64,000 nucleotides of DNA from Selenomonas sp. GACV-9 (GCA_900116485.1 FPAX01000010.1:18824-82823), one strand, 5' to 3'; counted from the first letter of the stretch, positions 1-9,558 are shown. Made by a program: numbers and translations. The notes: generated from the letters alone by a model not told the origin.

Positions 1-354
1 ACCCGTAATCTGATGCTTGCCTTCCTTGAAGCTCATGCCGCCGATGTTGACGCTCTTGATGTCAACGCCATGCTCAACCATGTAGAGAACGCTGGTCGGG
101 TTCGTGAACAGCAGCAGGCATTTCTCATTCTCGTATTTCGGGTTCTGATAAACGCGGACTGCCTTCTCGAGGTCAACGACATGGGACTTGATACCAGCCG
201 GAGCAACCTGTTTCAAGAGCGTTGCGCGGATCGTGTCCTTGGCTACCTCATCATCGCAGACGATGATGCGCGAGCAGCCCGTTACCTTCGACCAGACCGT
301 GGCAACCTGGCCATGGATCAGACGGTCATCAATTCTTGCTAATACGATATTCAT
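1..354 (-). CDS. PTS mannose/fructose/sorbose family EIIB (partial, C-terminus beyond window)
   Basis: Cytoplasmic EIIB subunit of a mannose-family phosphotransferase system; it takes phosphate from EIIA and passes it to the sugar bound by IIC/IID. The N-terminus MNIVLARIDDRLIHGQV carries the family's active-site His (residue 14) in the conserved DDRLIHGQV motif. The gene runs off the left edge, so only about 118 residues are visible and IIC/IID, if present, lie outside. Its ATG shares one base with the IIA stop codon (TAATG), implying translational coupling. The sugar cannot be told from the sequence. Confidence 0.93.
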   Translation of the reverse strand, partial: MNIVLARIDDRLIHGQVATVWSKVTGCSRIIVCDDEVAKDTIRATLLKQVAPAGIKSHVVDLEKAVRVYQNPKYENEKCLLLFTNPTSVLYMVEHGVDIKSVNIGGMSFKEGKHQITG

Positions 355-785
355 TATAAGTCCTCCTCCTCATCATCGGAAATCTGGCTGGCATGGAACG
401 TCTGCGTGCCGTTCTTGCCGGCCTCTACAGCTTTTTCCATCAGAGCCTGGATATCCGAACCATCATCAATCATCTGGGCGCTGCACATCTCGATAAGCAT
501 CGGGAGATTTACGCCTGTTACGATGCCGTAGTTCTCATTGCTGATAACCAGACGGCAAGCTGCGTTGTACGGGCTGCCACCGAACAGGTCATTCAGGAAC
601 AGGACGCCGCCGTCGCAATCGAGCTCTGCAATCGCAGCCTCATACTTCTTGACGACATCATCCGGCCCTTCGCCCGGAATCAGCGTTACGGCACGAACAT
701 TTTTCTGCTCGCCACAAATCATTTCACAGGATTTCACAAGCTCCTGCGCAAAGATGCCGTGCGTACCAACGATAATACCAAACAT
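354..785 (-). CDS. PTS mannose/fructose/sorbose family EIIA
   Basis: EIIA component (143 aa) that accepts phosphate from HPr. The start MFGIIVGTHGIFAQ holds the phospho-accepting His at residue 9, and LFLNDLFGGSPYNAA matches the conserved FxDLxGGSP segment. The ATG follows an AAGGAGG ribosome site. It is the first gene of the operon, about 100 bases downstream of a near-perfect sigma-54 promoter. With EIIB as a separate protein this is the LevD/LevE-type split arrangement rather than a fused EIIAB. The last residues are acidic (EEEDL). Confidence 0.95.
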   Translation of the reverse strand: MFGIIVGTHGIFAQELVKSCEMICGEQKNVRAVTLIPGEGPDDVVKKYEAAIAELDCDGGVLFLNDLFGGSPYNAACRLVISNENYGIVTGVNLPMLIEMCSAQMIDDGSDIQALMEKAVEAGKNGTQTFHASQISDDEEEDL

Positions 786-881
786 TTAAAGTACCTCCTT
801 AGAATTCATTCCCCATATAACCATTTTCATTTTTGGTCGAATCTGAATGTTTTTGGCTTTTTGCCTTACGCCCCTATATAA

Positions 882-897
882 TGCAATCCGCGTGCCA
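882..897 (-). promoter_or_regulatory. Sigma-54 (-24/-12) promoter of the PTS operon
   Basis: Reading leftward the sequence is TGGCACGCGGATTGCA, matching the sigma-54 consensus TGGCAC-N5-TTGCW at every fixed position. It lies about 100 bases before the EIIA start, and the neighbouring regulator has a sigma-54 activation domain with GAFTGA, so promoter and activator fit each other. Confidence 0.93.
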
Positions 898-973
898 ACT
901 TTGTGTATCAAAACAAAAAATTCTTCTTTCACTTGATTTTACAGGGTTTTTTCAGATAAATTTTTTTACCGCC

Positions 974-1030
974 GATACTATTGATACACTATTAATACAC
1001 TTCCATATACTTTTTGATACGCTCTGATAC
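974..1030. promoter_or_regulatory. Candidate upstream activating sequence (GATAC array) for the LevR-type activator
   Basis: Four GATAC words start at 974, 983, 1016 and 1026: two pairs with 9-10 base internal spacing, the pairs about 42 bases (four helical turns) apart. They lie about 77-133 bases upstream of the -24 element, the usual distance for sites bound by sigma-54 activators. The extended form TGATACACTAT is at 982-992 and its reverse complement at 1085-1095. Binding by the neighbouring activator is inferred. Confidence 0.5.
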
Positions 1031-1059
1031 TGTCAGAAAATAAAATATACCCAAATAAA

Positions 1060-1093
1060 ATACACTATGGCGTATTTCTTCGCCATAGTGTAT
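1060..1093 (-). terminator. Hairpin after the LevR-type gene
   Basis: Inverted repeat ATACACTATGGCG with an 8-base loop, followed in the leftward direction by TTTTATTT. It suits an intrinsic terminator for the activator gene. Its arm also contains the TGATACACTAT word, so it could double as an activator site for the PTS promoter. Confidence 0.6.
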
Positions 1094-1118
1094 CATGTTG
1101 CGTATTTTCTTTATTGTT

Positions 1119-3917
1119 TTATATCATATCAGCCATGAAATAGAACTCATCTTCATCGAAACGCAGCTTTAGTGTCTTATCGAATACTCTGGCCGCTTTT
1201 TTTACTGCCTCGAATTTTTGTGTATCGACAGCCGTCTTATCGCCCTTATAGGTCAGCGGACTGCGGGTAACGATACGCTCCAGTGCACAGCCACAGTGAA
1301 CGATGATACGGATACGCAGCGGATTCGAAAGCTTGATGCTGAGTTCTGTCTCAAGCTGCCGGTCAAATTCCAGCAGGCAGCCCATGATCTTGGCTGGATT
1401 CAGATAAGTCAGGAACTTCTGCAGCGATTCCTCACAGAGTTTCTGTACCACCATATTGCTTTTGACTTTAGGCACCATACTGATCTTGCGGTCAAGCATC
1501 AGCTCATTGAGCAGCTGCTCGCCGGTACCATCAATGAGCTGTTCCAGGGAAATGAACGGCACTTGCGCCTGCGGCTTTTTCATGCCGACAGCTGCTACGA
1601 TATGATAGCTTTTCGCGATTTCCTCGATGCGCTCATCCATATGTACCAAGCCAATCGGTATGACTTCCACCGCGCGGCCCGCATTGCGCAGGATGTCCTC
1701 GACCAATGCCTTGAGCTTAAGCGCCGCGCCCTGCCCTGTCGAGCAGATGGTCACGATAGCCTCCGGACCATTTTCGCCTGTGGCCACCGTCTCCGTCGAA
1801 TCCACGGCCTCATAGCCCTTGAAGTTGCGTAGCGACTCGTAGATGCTGTCAAGATCCATGCCAGCGATGTCCACCTTGCGCATGGCCTCAAGGATCAGCG
1901 GCGTCGATACCATATCGAGCGTGCGGATAGGGATCTTGAGTTTTTCCGCGAGCATCGAGCCGATGTTGCAGAGCGATCCCATATCAGCAAGGATCAGTAC
2001 CCCCTTGGTGCACTTCATCGCCTGCAACATGGCTGCCGTCTTGTCAAAGATTTCCTGTGGCTTGACCTCCAACGGCATGTCCACGGCAATGATATTCGTA
2101 TCGGTCGAGCTGAACAGTTTCTGCGCCACATCCACCATCGAGCTGGCCGTGCTCTTGCCATGGGTTGCCACGAGGATGGTTACCTTCTCATCGAGATCGT
2201 CATCATCAGAGGATTCCAGCAGCAGGGCGATGTACTCGATCTCATTGCGCGGCACCTTCAGATGGTAATGTTTTTCGACCATCTCGCCAATTTCGACAGC
2301 CACCTGCAGGCACTTGGAATCCTGGGGGATAGCACCCTCGATTTCCGTATAAGGGATGGATTCTTTCGACTTGACACGCTTGAGGAATGCCGACAGATGC
2401 AGACTGAAGGCATAGAGAAAACGGTCGCGGTAACTGCGGTTCATCCGTTTTTGTACAAATAGCGACACCTGCTCGGAAAAGTCCACGAGGGCCTCATCCA
2501 CAATCTTGAGCAAGCGCTCGCGCGTCGTCATGTTGACCGAATGTTTCTTATTATAGAGGTCTTTGACATAGACATTTACATCGGTCGCGACAATCTGCTT
2601 GATCAGCTCATCGCTGATGCCCTCGCCTTTCAAGAGGGCCACCTTGTCCTCGACCACCTGATACAGATTGAAGCCGCCTTCGCCGCCATTCTCATCCTCA
2701 AGCTGGATCTTCCTTCCCGGCGGCGAAACAACCAGCGGCTCGCTCACGTATTTCGTCAGCTCAGCCAATGCCTGGCGATTAGCTGACAGCGTCAACAGGC
2801 CATCCTTGACATTGCCCGGCAGCATCTTGAAATCGACCTCGATATAGTTCGGATTGTCAATACCGTTGAGGAATGCCTGGGCGCAAAGGAGCTTGATGTT
2901 GGACTTCAGCTGGCCGACATTGCCGCTGCCGATGCTGCCGATCAAAGCCTTGACCGACTCCACGCTGATGCGCACCGGTTTCTTGACCCGCTGCGCCTCA
3001 TCCATGAAGAGCAGCTTGAGTATGTCCAGCTGCTCCTCCAGCGTGCGTTCCGCCAAGGGACGGATCGTGATGATATTCGGGATGCGGCGCACGAAGGTAC
3101 GCGTCAGGGCCGAATTCGGGTCTTCCGTTGTCGCACCGATTATCAGCACCTTAGCCCGGCGGCTGCGCGTCGTCTCGCCCAGGCGGTTGAATGTGCCCGT
3201 GTCCATGAAGTAGAAAATCATCTCCTGCCCTTCCGGGGGCAAACGGTGAATCTCATCGAGGAACAATACACCGCCATCAGCCTCTTCCACAAGGCCAGCT
3301 TTGGCCGTATCCGCCCCGGTAAACGCGCCCTTGATGTGACCGAACACATGCGAGATCAACAGCTGCGGGTTGTTGTAGTAATCCGCACAGTTGAAGGTGA
3401 TGAACGGCGCCTCGCTGTCAAAGCGATGCATGGCCTTGCCATAGGCGAACATCATATGCGCAAACAGAGTCTTGCCGACGCCTGTCTGGCCGACAATCAA
3501 CGTATGCAGGCCATCGGGGGGATAGAGGATAGCCGCTTTGGCCTGCTCCACCTGCCGCTTGAGACTCTTATCGGCACCAATCAGATGCTCAAACGGATTG
3601 GCATCCGCCTCACTGTCCCCGCTGGCCTCACGGCATTCCCCAATGTCCTGGAACTGGCATGGCCCCACACCAAAATCCGTCTCCAGCAGATTTTCGAGAG
3701 TCTCCTTGTCAAAATAGCGCACCGGACGGCCTGCGAACTTGACGATGCGGTCCTGCCGATGCAGCTCGTTGAGCTCCTTGGACACATTGTTGCGCAGGAT
3801 ATCGAGGGCGGCCGCAATCTCCTGTGCGTCGAACCCCACCTGCCCTTTCAGCTGCTCTTTCGTATAAGCCGCTGATCTTTCCTGGATGTAATTGTAGATG
3901 CGCTCGCTGCGTTTCAT
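1119..3917 (-). CDS. LevR/ManR-type sigma-54-dependent activator with PRD and EIIA/EIIB-like domains
   Basis: A 932-aa regulator of PTS operons. Order: N-terminal winged-helix DNA-binding region (about 1-75), sigma-54-interacting AAA+ domain (about 105-350) with Walker A GQTGVGKT (143-150), GAFTGA (197-202) and Walker B GGVLFLDE (215-222), first PRD (about 460-570), EIIA-like domain (about 580-700), EIIB-like region, and a C-terminal second PRD. Proteins of this build are controlled by HPr- and EII-dependent phosphorylation of PRD histidines and open sigma-54 promoters of mannose-class PTS genes. The ATG follows GGAGGAAT. It lies just upstream of the EIIA gene on the same strand, with that gene's sigma-54 promoter in between. 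RpoN itself is not in the window. Confidence 0.95.
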   Translation of the reverse strand: MKRSERIYNYIQERSAAYTKEQLKGQVGFDAQEIAAALDILRNNVSKELNELHRQDRIVKFAGRPVRYFDKETLENLLETDFGVGPCQFQDIGECREASGDSEADANPFEHLIGADKSLKRQVEQAKAAILYPPDGLHTLIVGQTGVGKTLFAHMMFAYGKAMHRFDSEAPFITFNCADYYNNPQLLISHVFGHIKGAFTGADTAKAGLVEEADGGVLFLDEIHRLPPEGQEMIFYFMDTGTFNRLGETTRSRRAKVLIIGATTEDPNSALTRTFVRRIPNIITIRPLAERTLEEQLDILKLLFMDEAQRVKKPVRISVESVKALIGSIGSGNVGQLKSNIKLLCAQAFLNGIDNPNYIEVDFKMLPGNVKDGLLTLSANRQALAELTKYVSEPLVVSPPGRKIQLEDENGGEGGFNLYQVVEDKVALLKGEGISDELIKQIVATDVNVYVKDLYNKKHSVNMTTRERLLKIVDEALVDFSEQVSLFVQKRMNRSYRDRFLYAFSLHLSAFLKRVKSKESIPYTEIEGAIPQDSKCLQVAVEIGEMVEKHYHLKVPRNEIEYIALLLESSDDDDLDEKVTILVATHGKSTASSMVDVAQKLFSSTDTNIIAVDMPLEVKPQEIFDKTAAMLQAMKCTKGVLILADMGSLCNIGSMLAEKLKIPIRTLDMVSTPLILEAMRKVDIAGMDLDSIYESLRNFKGYEAVDSTETVATGENGPEAIVTICSTGQGAALKLKALVEDILRNAGRAVEVIPIGLVHMDERIEEIAKSYHIVAAVGMKKPQAQVPFISLEQLIDGTGEQLLNELMLDRKISMVPKVKSNMVVQKLCEESLQKFLTYLNPAKIMGCLLEFDRQLETELSIKLSNPLRIRIIVHCGCALERIVTRSPLTYKGDKTAVDTQKFEAVKKAARVFDKTLKLRFDEDEFYFMADMI

Positions 3918-3933
3918 CCGTATTCCTCCATTC

Positions 3934-3966
3934 TGATACTCTATTTTTTATTATAGCAGTGTATCA
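3934..3966. promoter_or_regulatory. GATAC inverted repeat upstream of the LevR-type gene
   Basis: TGATACTCTAT (3934-3944) faces AGTGTATCA (3958-3966), an imperfect palindrome ending 17 bases before the activator's ATG. The half-site matches the word found upstream of the PTS promoter, which suggests autoregulation. This is inference from sequence similarity. Confidence 0.4.
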
Positions 3967-3976
3967 GAAAATAGCA

Positions 3977-4004
3977 ACGGCCGGCAGTATCGACTGCCGG
4001 CCGT
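3977..4004 (-). terminator. Terminator of the small exported-protein gene
   Basis: A 12-bp perfect GC-rich stem (ACGGCCGGCAGT and its complement) with loop ATCG, followed leftward by TATTTTC. It lies 13 bases past the stop codon at 4018. Confidence 0.75.
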
Positions 4005-4017
4005 AAATAGCTTTTGC

Positions 4018-4455
4018 TTATTTCTTATCTTTTTTCTGCTCTTTCGTGTTCTCCTTGAGCGCGGCTAACGAGAAGTTCTCCAACTGCCCCTTCTTGTCGA
4101 AAATAAGCTCACAGCGCACAAGCTGTTCCTTCTCAAAACGCATGAGATAGATCATCTGATCCGCCTGATCGAAACGCGTCCAGCTGATGAACTTGGACTC
4201 CTGATACTTGCCGAACTTCTGGTTGAGCTCCGACAGGCTCTTGCCCAGCTTGTCCGCCTGGATATTCTTCTGTGCCTGCGGCCCCATCAGCTTGATACCT
4301 GCCGCCGCGTCCTGCTTTACCAGCATCGCGTCCACCCATTTGACAGCAGTTTCCTGTTCTCCCGACAATGCTGCAGCATCCGGCGTCGCTGCCAATGCAC
4401 TAGCTGAAAAAGCCAGCAGGCAGGCCATACACAAAACCACAATATATTTCTTCAT
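4018..4455 (-). CDS. Small exported protein of unknown function (DUF3887/NTF2-like appearance)
   Basis: A 145-aa protein with a clear signal peptide: MKK, a hydrophobic stretch to about residue 20, then ALAA. The mature part (AVKWVDAMLVKQDAA... with later KFGKYQESKF) resembles small NTF2-like DUF3887-type secreted domains that contain WVDAL-like and FGK motifs; this is only a resemblance. The tail is very lysine-rich. The ATG follows AGGAGG. The motif TGATACACTAT, seen at the PTS and LevR promoters, occurs at 4476-4486, 20 bases before the start, so it may share their control. It has its own terminator. Confidence 0.75.
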   Translation of the reverse strand: MKKYIVVLCMACLLAFSASALAATPDAAALSGEQETAVKWVDAMLVKQDAAAGIKLMGPQAQKNIQADKLGKSLSELNQKFGKYQESKFISWTRFDQADQMIYLMRFEKEQLVRCELIFDKKGQLENFSLAALKENTKEQKKDKK

Positions 4456-4567
4456 ATTGAAAGCCTCCTCTGTATTGATACACTATCATTATTTTATTGT
4501 AGCACAGATTATGCTTGAAATCCCAAGAAACGCATTAAAAACTTGAATATTCGTATCCTTTTGTTCC

Positions 4568-6220
4568 CTACAGCGTTATCTTCGCTCTGGACGTCAGATA
4601 GACAACATCTTTCTGCGGATCATCATAGACAGTAAGCCTTACTATCCCAAAATCATCATACTGAGCATCGCCTAAGCCCATCTGCGTATAGAACGACTGC
4701 AATTCTCCATTGGTATCTGCATTCTGCTCTTCTGGCATAGGTATGATATTTCCCTCTGCATCTACGATACTCTGCGCTATGATGATCCCGGAGAACTTAT
4801 GGTTATTCCCTATTACATGCACCGGGCTATTGGGCGCATAAAGGATACCACGAAAATCGGCTTCCAAATTGAACGTCAGCGTCCTGGACTTGCGGCCCAC
4901 ACCACGCTCATTATCTTCGCCCACTGGGCCATCATAGAAGAACGCTATTGGCCGGTAAAGATATTTTCCCGTGATGATGGATTTTCCCGTATTATCCGCC
5001 GTCTCCTTGATATTGATCTGGATATCGCGCACCGTGTTCGTGACCCAGTTGCTGCCACTGGCCGTATTATATTCCTCACTTTCAATGCGGACAAACATCG
5101 GGTCTAGTTCATTGGGGCTATCTGTATACACGCTATAAGAAACCTCATCCGCACTCAAATTTTCCACATCCCGCACCTCATAAGGATTGATCACATTGAT
5201 TATCGAAGCTATCCGGGCATTCAGCAAAGTTGCCGCCACAGTCTCACCAAAATTTTTTTTCAATTTGTCATAGAATTTTCCCCACCATTCCGTACCGCCT
5301 TCCTTTGTCTCGATGATATTGCCTGAACTGTCGATCAGCTGCCAATTGGTGATTTTCATCCCATGATCAGAAAAATATTGCCGTACATCATCATTGCTCA
5401 TATTGAGCACCTTGTCCAAATCCCAATTCCCTGTCAATTTTTGTGTAGCAGTGATATCGGGCTTGAAATTTATCAGCAGTTTCTTCATATTGTTGTTTAT
5501 TGCCGCTGTTCCATCCATAGAAAAGACTTCCTGCCGGGTACCATCCGCATGATAGGCAGGACCTGGATTGGTAAAGCTTATCGCCTTGATATGATCATAC
5601 GACTTCCCTTTATAATACGCCTGCAAATCCTGAAAGGTCGAATATGTGTCTGCCGCTGCTACCTCCGACATCTGGGTCAGCAAGTCAATCCCCGCCAAGG
5701 GATTGTTATTCGCCATCGCCCACGCCTCCACCTTAACCTTCCAATCCTTAGGCATCAGCGCTTTGGGCAAAAACATTGCCGCATATTGGAACTCCATATC
5801 ATCGGACAATGTCACTTTATAGTAATAATTAACAGCCCTATTCTTCAAGACAGGGCTGTTCTTCTTGAGATTGATTTCCTTGCGCAGTTCCGTCGTAATA
5901 TTTTGTCCCTCATTGTTCCACGTACTGCCGGTATCCATAGCCAGGAATCTTTTGGCCCCGTTATCCGCTTTTGTACTCGGCTCCGTTTTTATATACTGTC
6001 CCAAGACGGGCACGTCAGTCCCTGTTACCAATCGGGCCTTTTGTCCACTGACCGTTTCTGCCCCAGCCAGTGCGGCTGCATCAGCAGCATTCTGCATATA
6101 CGATTTATACAGATACGCACGGCCAATATCAATCGCCACACCTGCAAAGAGAATCAAAAATGGCAGCATGAGAGCGACAAAGACAATCACCGTCCCCTTC
6201 TCGGCTTGTTTTCCTCTCAT
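4568..6220 (-). CDS. tadG: TadG-like Flp pilus assembly protein
   Basis: A 550-aa membrane-anchored protein, the last gene of the Tad locus. The N-terminus has the TadE/TadG helix: basic start, EKGTVIVFVALMLPF, then IGRAYLYKSYMQNAADAAAL, the usual TadG signature where a hydrophobic segment is followed by an Ala-rich NAADAAALAGA helix. The rest is a large extracytoplasmic region without a von Willebrand MIDAS motif that I can see. The ATG follows GGGGGAG. It is separated by 12 bases from the preceding pseudopilin-like gene. TadG proteins are thought to anchor or organise the pilus machinery in the envelope. Confidence 0.85.
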   Translation of the reverse strand: MRGKQAEKGTVIVFVALMLPFLILFAGVAIDIGRAYLYKSYMQNAADAAALAGAETVSGQKARLVTGTDVPVLGQYIKTEPSTKADNGAKRFLAMDTGSTWNNEGQNITTELRKEINLKKNSPVLKNRAVNYYYKVTLSDDMEFQYAAMFLPKALMPKDWKVKVEAWAMANNNPLAGIDLLTQMSEVAAADTYSTFQDLQAYYKGKSYDHIKAISFTNPGPAYHADGTRQEVFSMDGTAAINNNMKKLLINFKPDITATQKLTGNWDLDKVLNMSNDDVRQYFSDHGMKITNWQLIDSSGNIIETKEGGTEWWGKFYDKLKKNFGETVAATLLNARIASIINVINPYEVRDVENLSADEVSYSVYTDSPNELDPMFVRIESEEYNTASGSNWVTNTVRDIQINIKETADNTGKSIITGKYLYRPIAFFYDGPVGEDNERGVGRKSRTLTFNLEADFRGILYAPNSPVHVIGNNHKFSGIIIAQSIVDAEGNIIPMPEEQNADTNGELQSFYTQMGLGDAQYDDFGIVRLTVYDDPQKDVVYLTSRAKITL

Positions 6221-6232
6221 GATTCTCCCCCC

Positions 6233-7009
6233 CTATTTGGTAACCACAATATTCATCAGCCCATCCGTCTCATTCCTGATCCATTGGCCAGTCTCTGTAT
6301 CCTTCTTATTGCGGGTAGCCCAGATCCGGACACTCTCGGCCTGCCCCTGGCTATTGAACGCAAAAGTACAGCGGACACTGACCGCATATTCGCCCGCTTG
6401 ATGTGGTGTACCATTCAAGACGCCGGAAGGATCGATCAGGTCATCGGAAAAAAAGTACCGGCAATCCGACTCCCGGGTCTTTTCCGTCGACTGGAATTGG
6501 GTATAATTCCCCTGCATCCAATTGAGCAGGTTATCCTTAGCAACCAAGCCATTATCAAATACAGTCCTGACAGCACCGTCTTCTCCATCGCCTGTGCTTT
6601 TGATGTAATAGTCAAAAAGCAGCGTGCCCTGATTCAAGGCTTGGTTAGGATTGTATTTATTGAAATTGGCATTCCCCGTCAACATGGCGTTGATTTCAGC
6701 CTTTGTCTTCCCCAGAAAGACCCCAGCCAGATTCTGCAAGGATGTTTTATCGAGAGCGATACGCAGGTCATTGCTTTCCTGCCTCAGCACAGAATTTGCT
6801 ATTTTCCCATATTTATTGATTGCCTGCTCTGTGGAAGGTGTACTGCTTAAATAACGTCCAACATTATCATAGGATCCTCTTACCTGCGAGAGCAGACTGG
6901 ATTCGCGAAAAAAATAGAACACCCCTACCGCAAAAAGCGCTACCAAAGCCCATTCTGCCAGCGACTGTCCCTTTTCACTGCGCATGATCTCACGTAGCTT
7001 TATCAGCAT
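6233..7009 (-). CDS. TadE/TadF-like pseudopilin
   Basis: A 258-aa protein with a type IV pilin-like N-terminus: SEKGQSLAEWALVALFAVGV, where Gly-Gln-Ser-Leu-Ala-Glu resembles a Flp/TadE prepilin-peptidase site with Glu+5. The remainder is hydrophilic and not recognised. Its place between tadC and tadG is where tadE/tadF minor pseudopilins usually lie. A second possible ATG (MRSEKG) lies eight residues on; GGAGG is 10 bases before the chosen ATG. It is larger than typical TadE or TadF (about 150-200 aa). Confidence 0.72.
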   Translation of the reverse strand: MLIKLREIMRSEKGQSLAEWALVALFAVGVFYFFRESSLLSQVRGSYDNVGRYLSSTPSTEQAINKYGKIANSVLRQESNDLRIALDKTSLQNLAGVFLGKTKAEINAMLTGNANFNKYNPNQALNQGTLLFDYYIKSTGDGEDGAVRTVFDNGLVAKDNLLNWMQGNYTQFQSTEKTRESDCRYFFSDDLIDPSGVLNGTPHQAGEYAVSVRCTFAFNSQGQAESVRIWATRNKKDTETGQWIRNETDGLMNIVVTK

Positions 7010-7040
7010 CCTGCCCGCACCTCCATTCAGTAAAACATCT

Positions 7041-8018
7041 CTATCTATTCAGTGATTTGAGCAGCGTTAATGCGGCTGGGAAAACCACCATGACGAAAAT
7101 CGAAGGAAAGATAAACAAGATCATAGGCAAGATAATCTTTACAGGGGCTTTCAAGGCAATAGCTCTCACCCTCTGCCGATGACGATCCCGCATATTGTCC
7201 GCCTGATTCTTCAGCGTCCTGGACATACTGGTGCCCAGATGCTCGGCCTGTATCACAGATGCTGTAAAGAGATAGATTTCCTCAATATCACAGCGCTTAG
7301 CCAGTTGGGTCAAGGTTCTCTGCCGATTCATGCCCAGCCCCATATCCCTGAGCATCCGCCGGAACTCATCCATCAAAGGTCCCTTCATGCGATGCACGAT
7401 CTTGGCTACAGCACCATCAAAAGAAAGCCCCGCCTGAACGCTGACACAGAGGAAATCGAGGAACTCAGGCAGCTGCCGCCTTATTGCCGCCTTCCGCTGC
7501 CTGATAGCCGACTGCAACAACAGGAACGGAATCACTGCTCCCGCCAGCACCCCCAGCCCCACGATGGCAATCTGCTGGGTCATATGCAGCGGTGAAAATC
7601 CATAGATAACGGCCAGGGAGGTCATGCCTCCTGCCATTACGCCTAATACCCAGCCAGCGGCCAGACGATTCACGCTCCACTGTTCCTGCACCCCCAAATG
7701 CATGAGCATCTCTTCTAACATCGTACGCATTTCCCGCGGGGCAAAATGTGTCAGCCATGACTCTATGGACATCACCAAAGGATGGATAACGCGCTCCCGG
7801 AAGGATAGTTCCCGCACGCTATTGTAATCGGCAATCTTCCCCGGTTCCACGAGCTTCCGCTTTTGACGCTTAGCGGCTCTCCGCTGGGCTTCGGCCTCAG
7901 CAATCATCTTTTCCAAATGCTGCTGGGTCTGCATCTGGGGCCTGCGGGCAGCATAAACCAAAAGAAACAACATCACCATAATCAATGCGGTTATCAATGC
8001 CGCTGCTAAGACTATCAT
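7041..8018 (-). CDS. tadC: TadC-type inner-membrane platform protein (T2SSF domain)
   Basis: A 325-aa GspF/PilC-superfamily protein that forms the inner-membrane platform with TadB. It has an N-terminal helix, two helices near residues 110-165 and a C-terminal pair, with the T2SSF segment LPEFLDFLCVSVQAGLSFDG and later HLGTSMSRTLKNQADNMRDR. The frame is open further upstream, but that part overlaps the ATPase gene; the ATG at 8018 has a perfect AAGGAGG site and gives a normal TadC length. It lies 13 bases after cpaF. Confidence 0.92.
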   Translation of the reverse strand: MIVLAAALITALIMVMLFLLVYAARRPQMQTQQHLEKMIAEAEAQRRAAKRQKRKLVEPGKIADYNSVRELSFRERVIHPLVMSIESWLTHFAPREMRTMLEEMLMHLGVQEQWSVNRLAAGWVLGVMAGGMTSLAVIYGFSPLHMTQQIAIVGLGVLAGAVIPFLLLQSAIRQRKAAIRRQLPEFLDFLCVSVQAGLSFDGAVAKIVHRMKGPLMDEFRRMLRDMGLGMNRQRTLTQLAKRCDIEEIYLFTASVIQAEHLGTSMSRTLKNQADNMRDRHRQRVRAIALKAPVKIILPMILFIFPSIFVMVVFPAALTLLKSLNR

Positions 8019-8031
8019 GGTAACGCCTCCT

Positions 8032-9546
8032 TCAGTCCTTGCTGAAAATATTCGCAGGCAGCTGCACGCCGTTGATCCGGAATTTTTCCATAAAATTCGG
8101 CTGCAGGCCAGTAGCTTCAAAATGTCCCACCGATCTGCCATGATCATCGAGATAATCCTGCACATAACGGAATAATTCCTGCAGGATGATGGTATCTCCA
8201 TCCATGCCTTGGACTTCAGTTATATGGGTAATCTTGCGGCTGCCATCCTGCAGACGGGACTGCTGGATGATCAAATTGATAGCCGAAGAGATCTGCGTGC
8301 GGACTGCCCGCACGGGCAGCTCCATGCCTGCCATCAAGGTCATCGTTTCCAAGCGGGACAGCACATCCCGCGGACTGTTGGCATGCGCTGTGGTCAGAGA
8401 ACCATCATGACCAGTATTCATGGCCTGCAGCATATCCAAAGCCTCACCAGAACGAACTTCACCCACGATAATACGGTCAGGACGCATGCGCAAAGCATTG
8501 CGCACCAGATCGCGGATAGTAACGGCACCAGTACCTTCGATATTGGCAGGGCGGGATTCGAGCGTCACCACATGACGCTGCTGCAGCCGTAATTCCGCCG
8601 CATCCTCAATGGTGACAATCCGCTCCGTAGCTGGAATGAAGGAAGACAATACATTAAGCGTAGTAGTCTTACCAGAACCTGTACCGCCAGCCACCAGGAT
8701 ATTCAGCCGTGCCTTGACACATCCCTCCAGGAAGACCGCCATATTCTCGCTCAAGGTGCCATACCCCACCAGGTTTTCCACAGATAAAGCCGTCTGCGAA
8801 AATTTACGGATGGTTACGGCTGGCCCAATCAATGACAACGGCGGGATGATGATATTCACACGGGAACCATCGGCAAGACGAGCATCCACCAAAGGTGATG
8901 CCTCATCCACCCGCCGTCCTAAAGGTGCTAATATCCTCTCGATGATATTCATGAGATGCGCATCATCATAAAAGCGGGTATCAGACAGCAGCAGCTTGCC
9001 ATCTCTCTCGATAAAAACATCCTGTGGCCCGTTTACCATGATTTCCGTGATGGATCCATCCTTGAGCAACGGCTCCAAAGGCCCTAACCCCAACAGTTCA
9101 TCACAGATATCGTCCACCAGTGCCATGCGCTCGGCTCTGGATAAGCTGTAATTATTCGTGGCCATTTCCCGTTCAAAGTAGGTAGAAATCAGATTCTTGA
9201 TCTGTTCCCGAGCCTCTTTGCCCTGGGCAATCAACTGTTGTTCTGCCACCGTCATTTCATCCACGATACGACGATGGATAGCCAAGCGCAGTTCCTGTAT
9301 CTGATCGATCTGCACGATAGCAGAACGCCGGGCTGCAAAGGCTGAGGCCATTTGCGGCTGCGTGGAAGGGGTTTTCTCGATCAGTCGGGAATAGGTATCC
9401 GTTTCCTCTGTCTGCCAGGCATCCCCCTTGCGGTTGACATTTCCTGTCCGTTTCTCCCCGCTTTCTGCCTGCGTTTTTTCACCACGTCTTTCTACTTCCT
9501 CAATGGCTTGTTCCCTGGTTCTTCCCAAACGCTTTAAGAGCGACAT
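8032..9546 (-). CDS. cpaF: CpaF/TadA-family pilus assembly ATPase
   Basis: Cytoplasmic hexameric ATPase (504 aa) that powers Flp pilus secretion. Residues 1-75 are a variable, charged extension; the N-terminal domain spans about 85-265. Walker A is AGGTGSGKT (286-294), with Asp-box residues and Walker B within [18 protein letters not shown], followed by the His-box [18 protein letters not shown]. All catalytic elements look intact. It sits between tadE and tadC; tadB lies apart upstream, unlike the common contiguous cpaF-tadB-tadC order. Confidence 0.96.
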   Translation of the reverse strand: MSLLKRLGRTREQAIEEVERRGEKTQAESGEKRTGNVNRKGDAWQTEETDTYSRLIEKTPSTQPQMASAFAARRSAIVQIDQIQELRLAIHRRIVDEMTVAEQQLIAQGKEAREQIKNLISTYFEREMATNNYSLSRAERMALVDDICDELLGLGPLEPLLKDGSITEIMVNGPQDVFIERDGKLLLSDTRFYDDAHLMNIIERILAPLGRRVDEASPLVDARLADGSRVNIIIPPLSLIGPAVTIRKFSQTALSVENLVGYGTLSENMAVFLEGCVKARLNILVAGGTGSGKTTTLNVLSSFIPATERIVTIEDAAELRLQQRHVVTLESRPANIEGTGAVTIRDLVRNALRMRPDRIIVGEVRSGEALDMLQAMNTGHDGSLTTAHANSPRDVLSRLETMTLMAGMELPVRAVRTQISSAINLIIQQSRLQDGSRKITHITEVQGMDGDTIILQELFRYVQDYLDDHGRSVGHFEATGLQPNFMEKFRINGVQLPANIFSKD

Positions 9547-9558
9547 CCAATCACCACC

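Noticed and set aside
5363..6850. A + strand frame of 495 codons across tadG and the pseudopilin gene
   Set aside because: Shadow of the Tad genes; no known domain.
8019..8201. N-terminal extension of tadC by 61 residues
   Set aside because: It overlaps the cpaF gene in another frame; the internal ATG has a perfect AAGGAGG.
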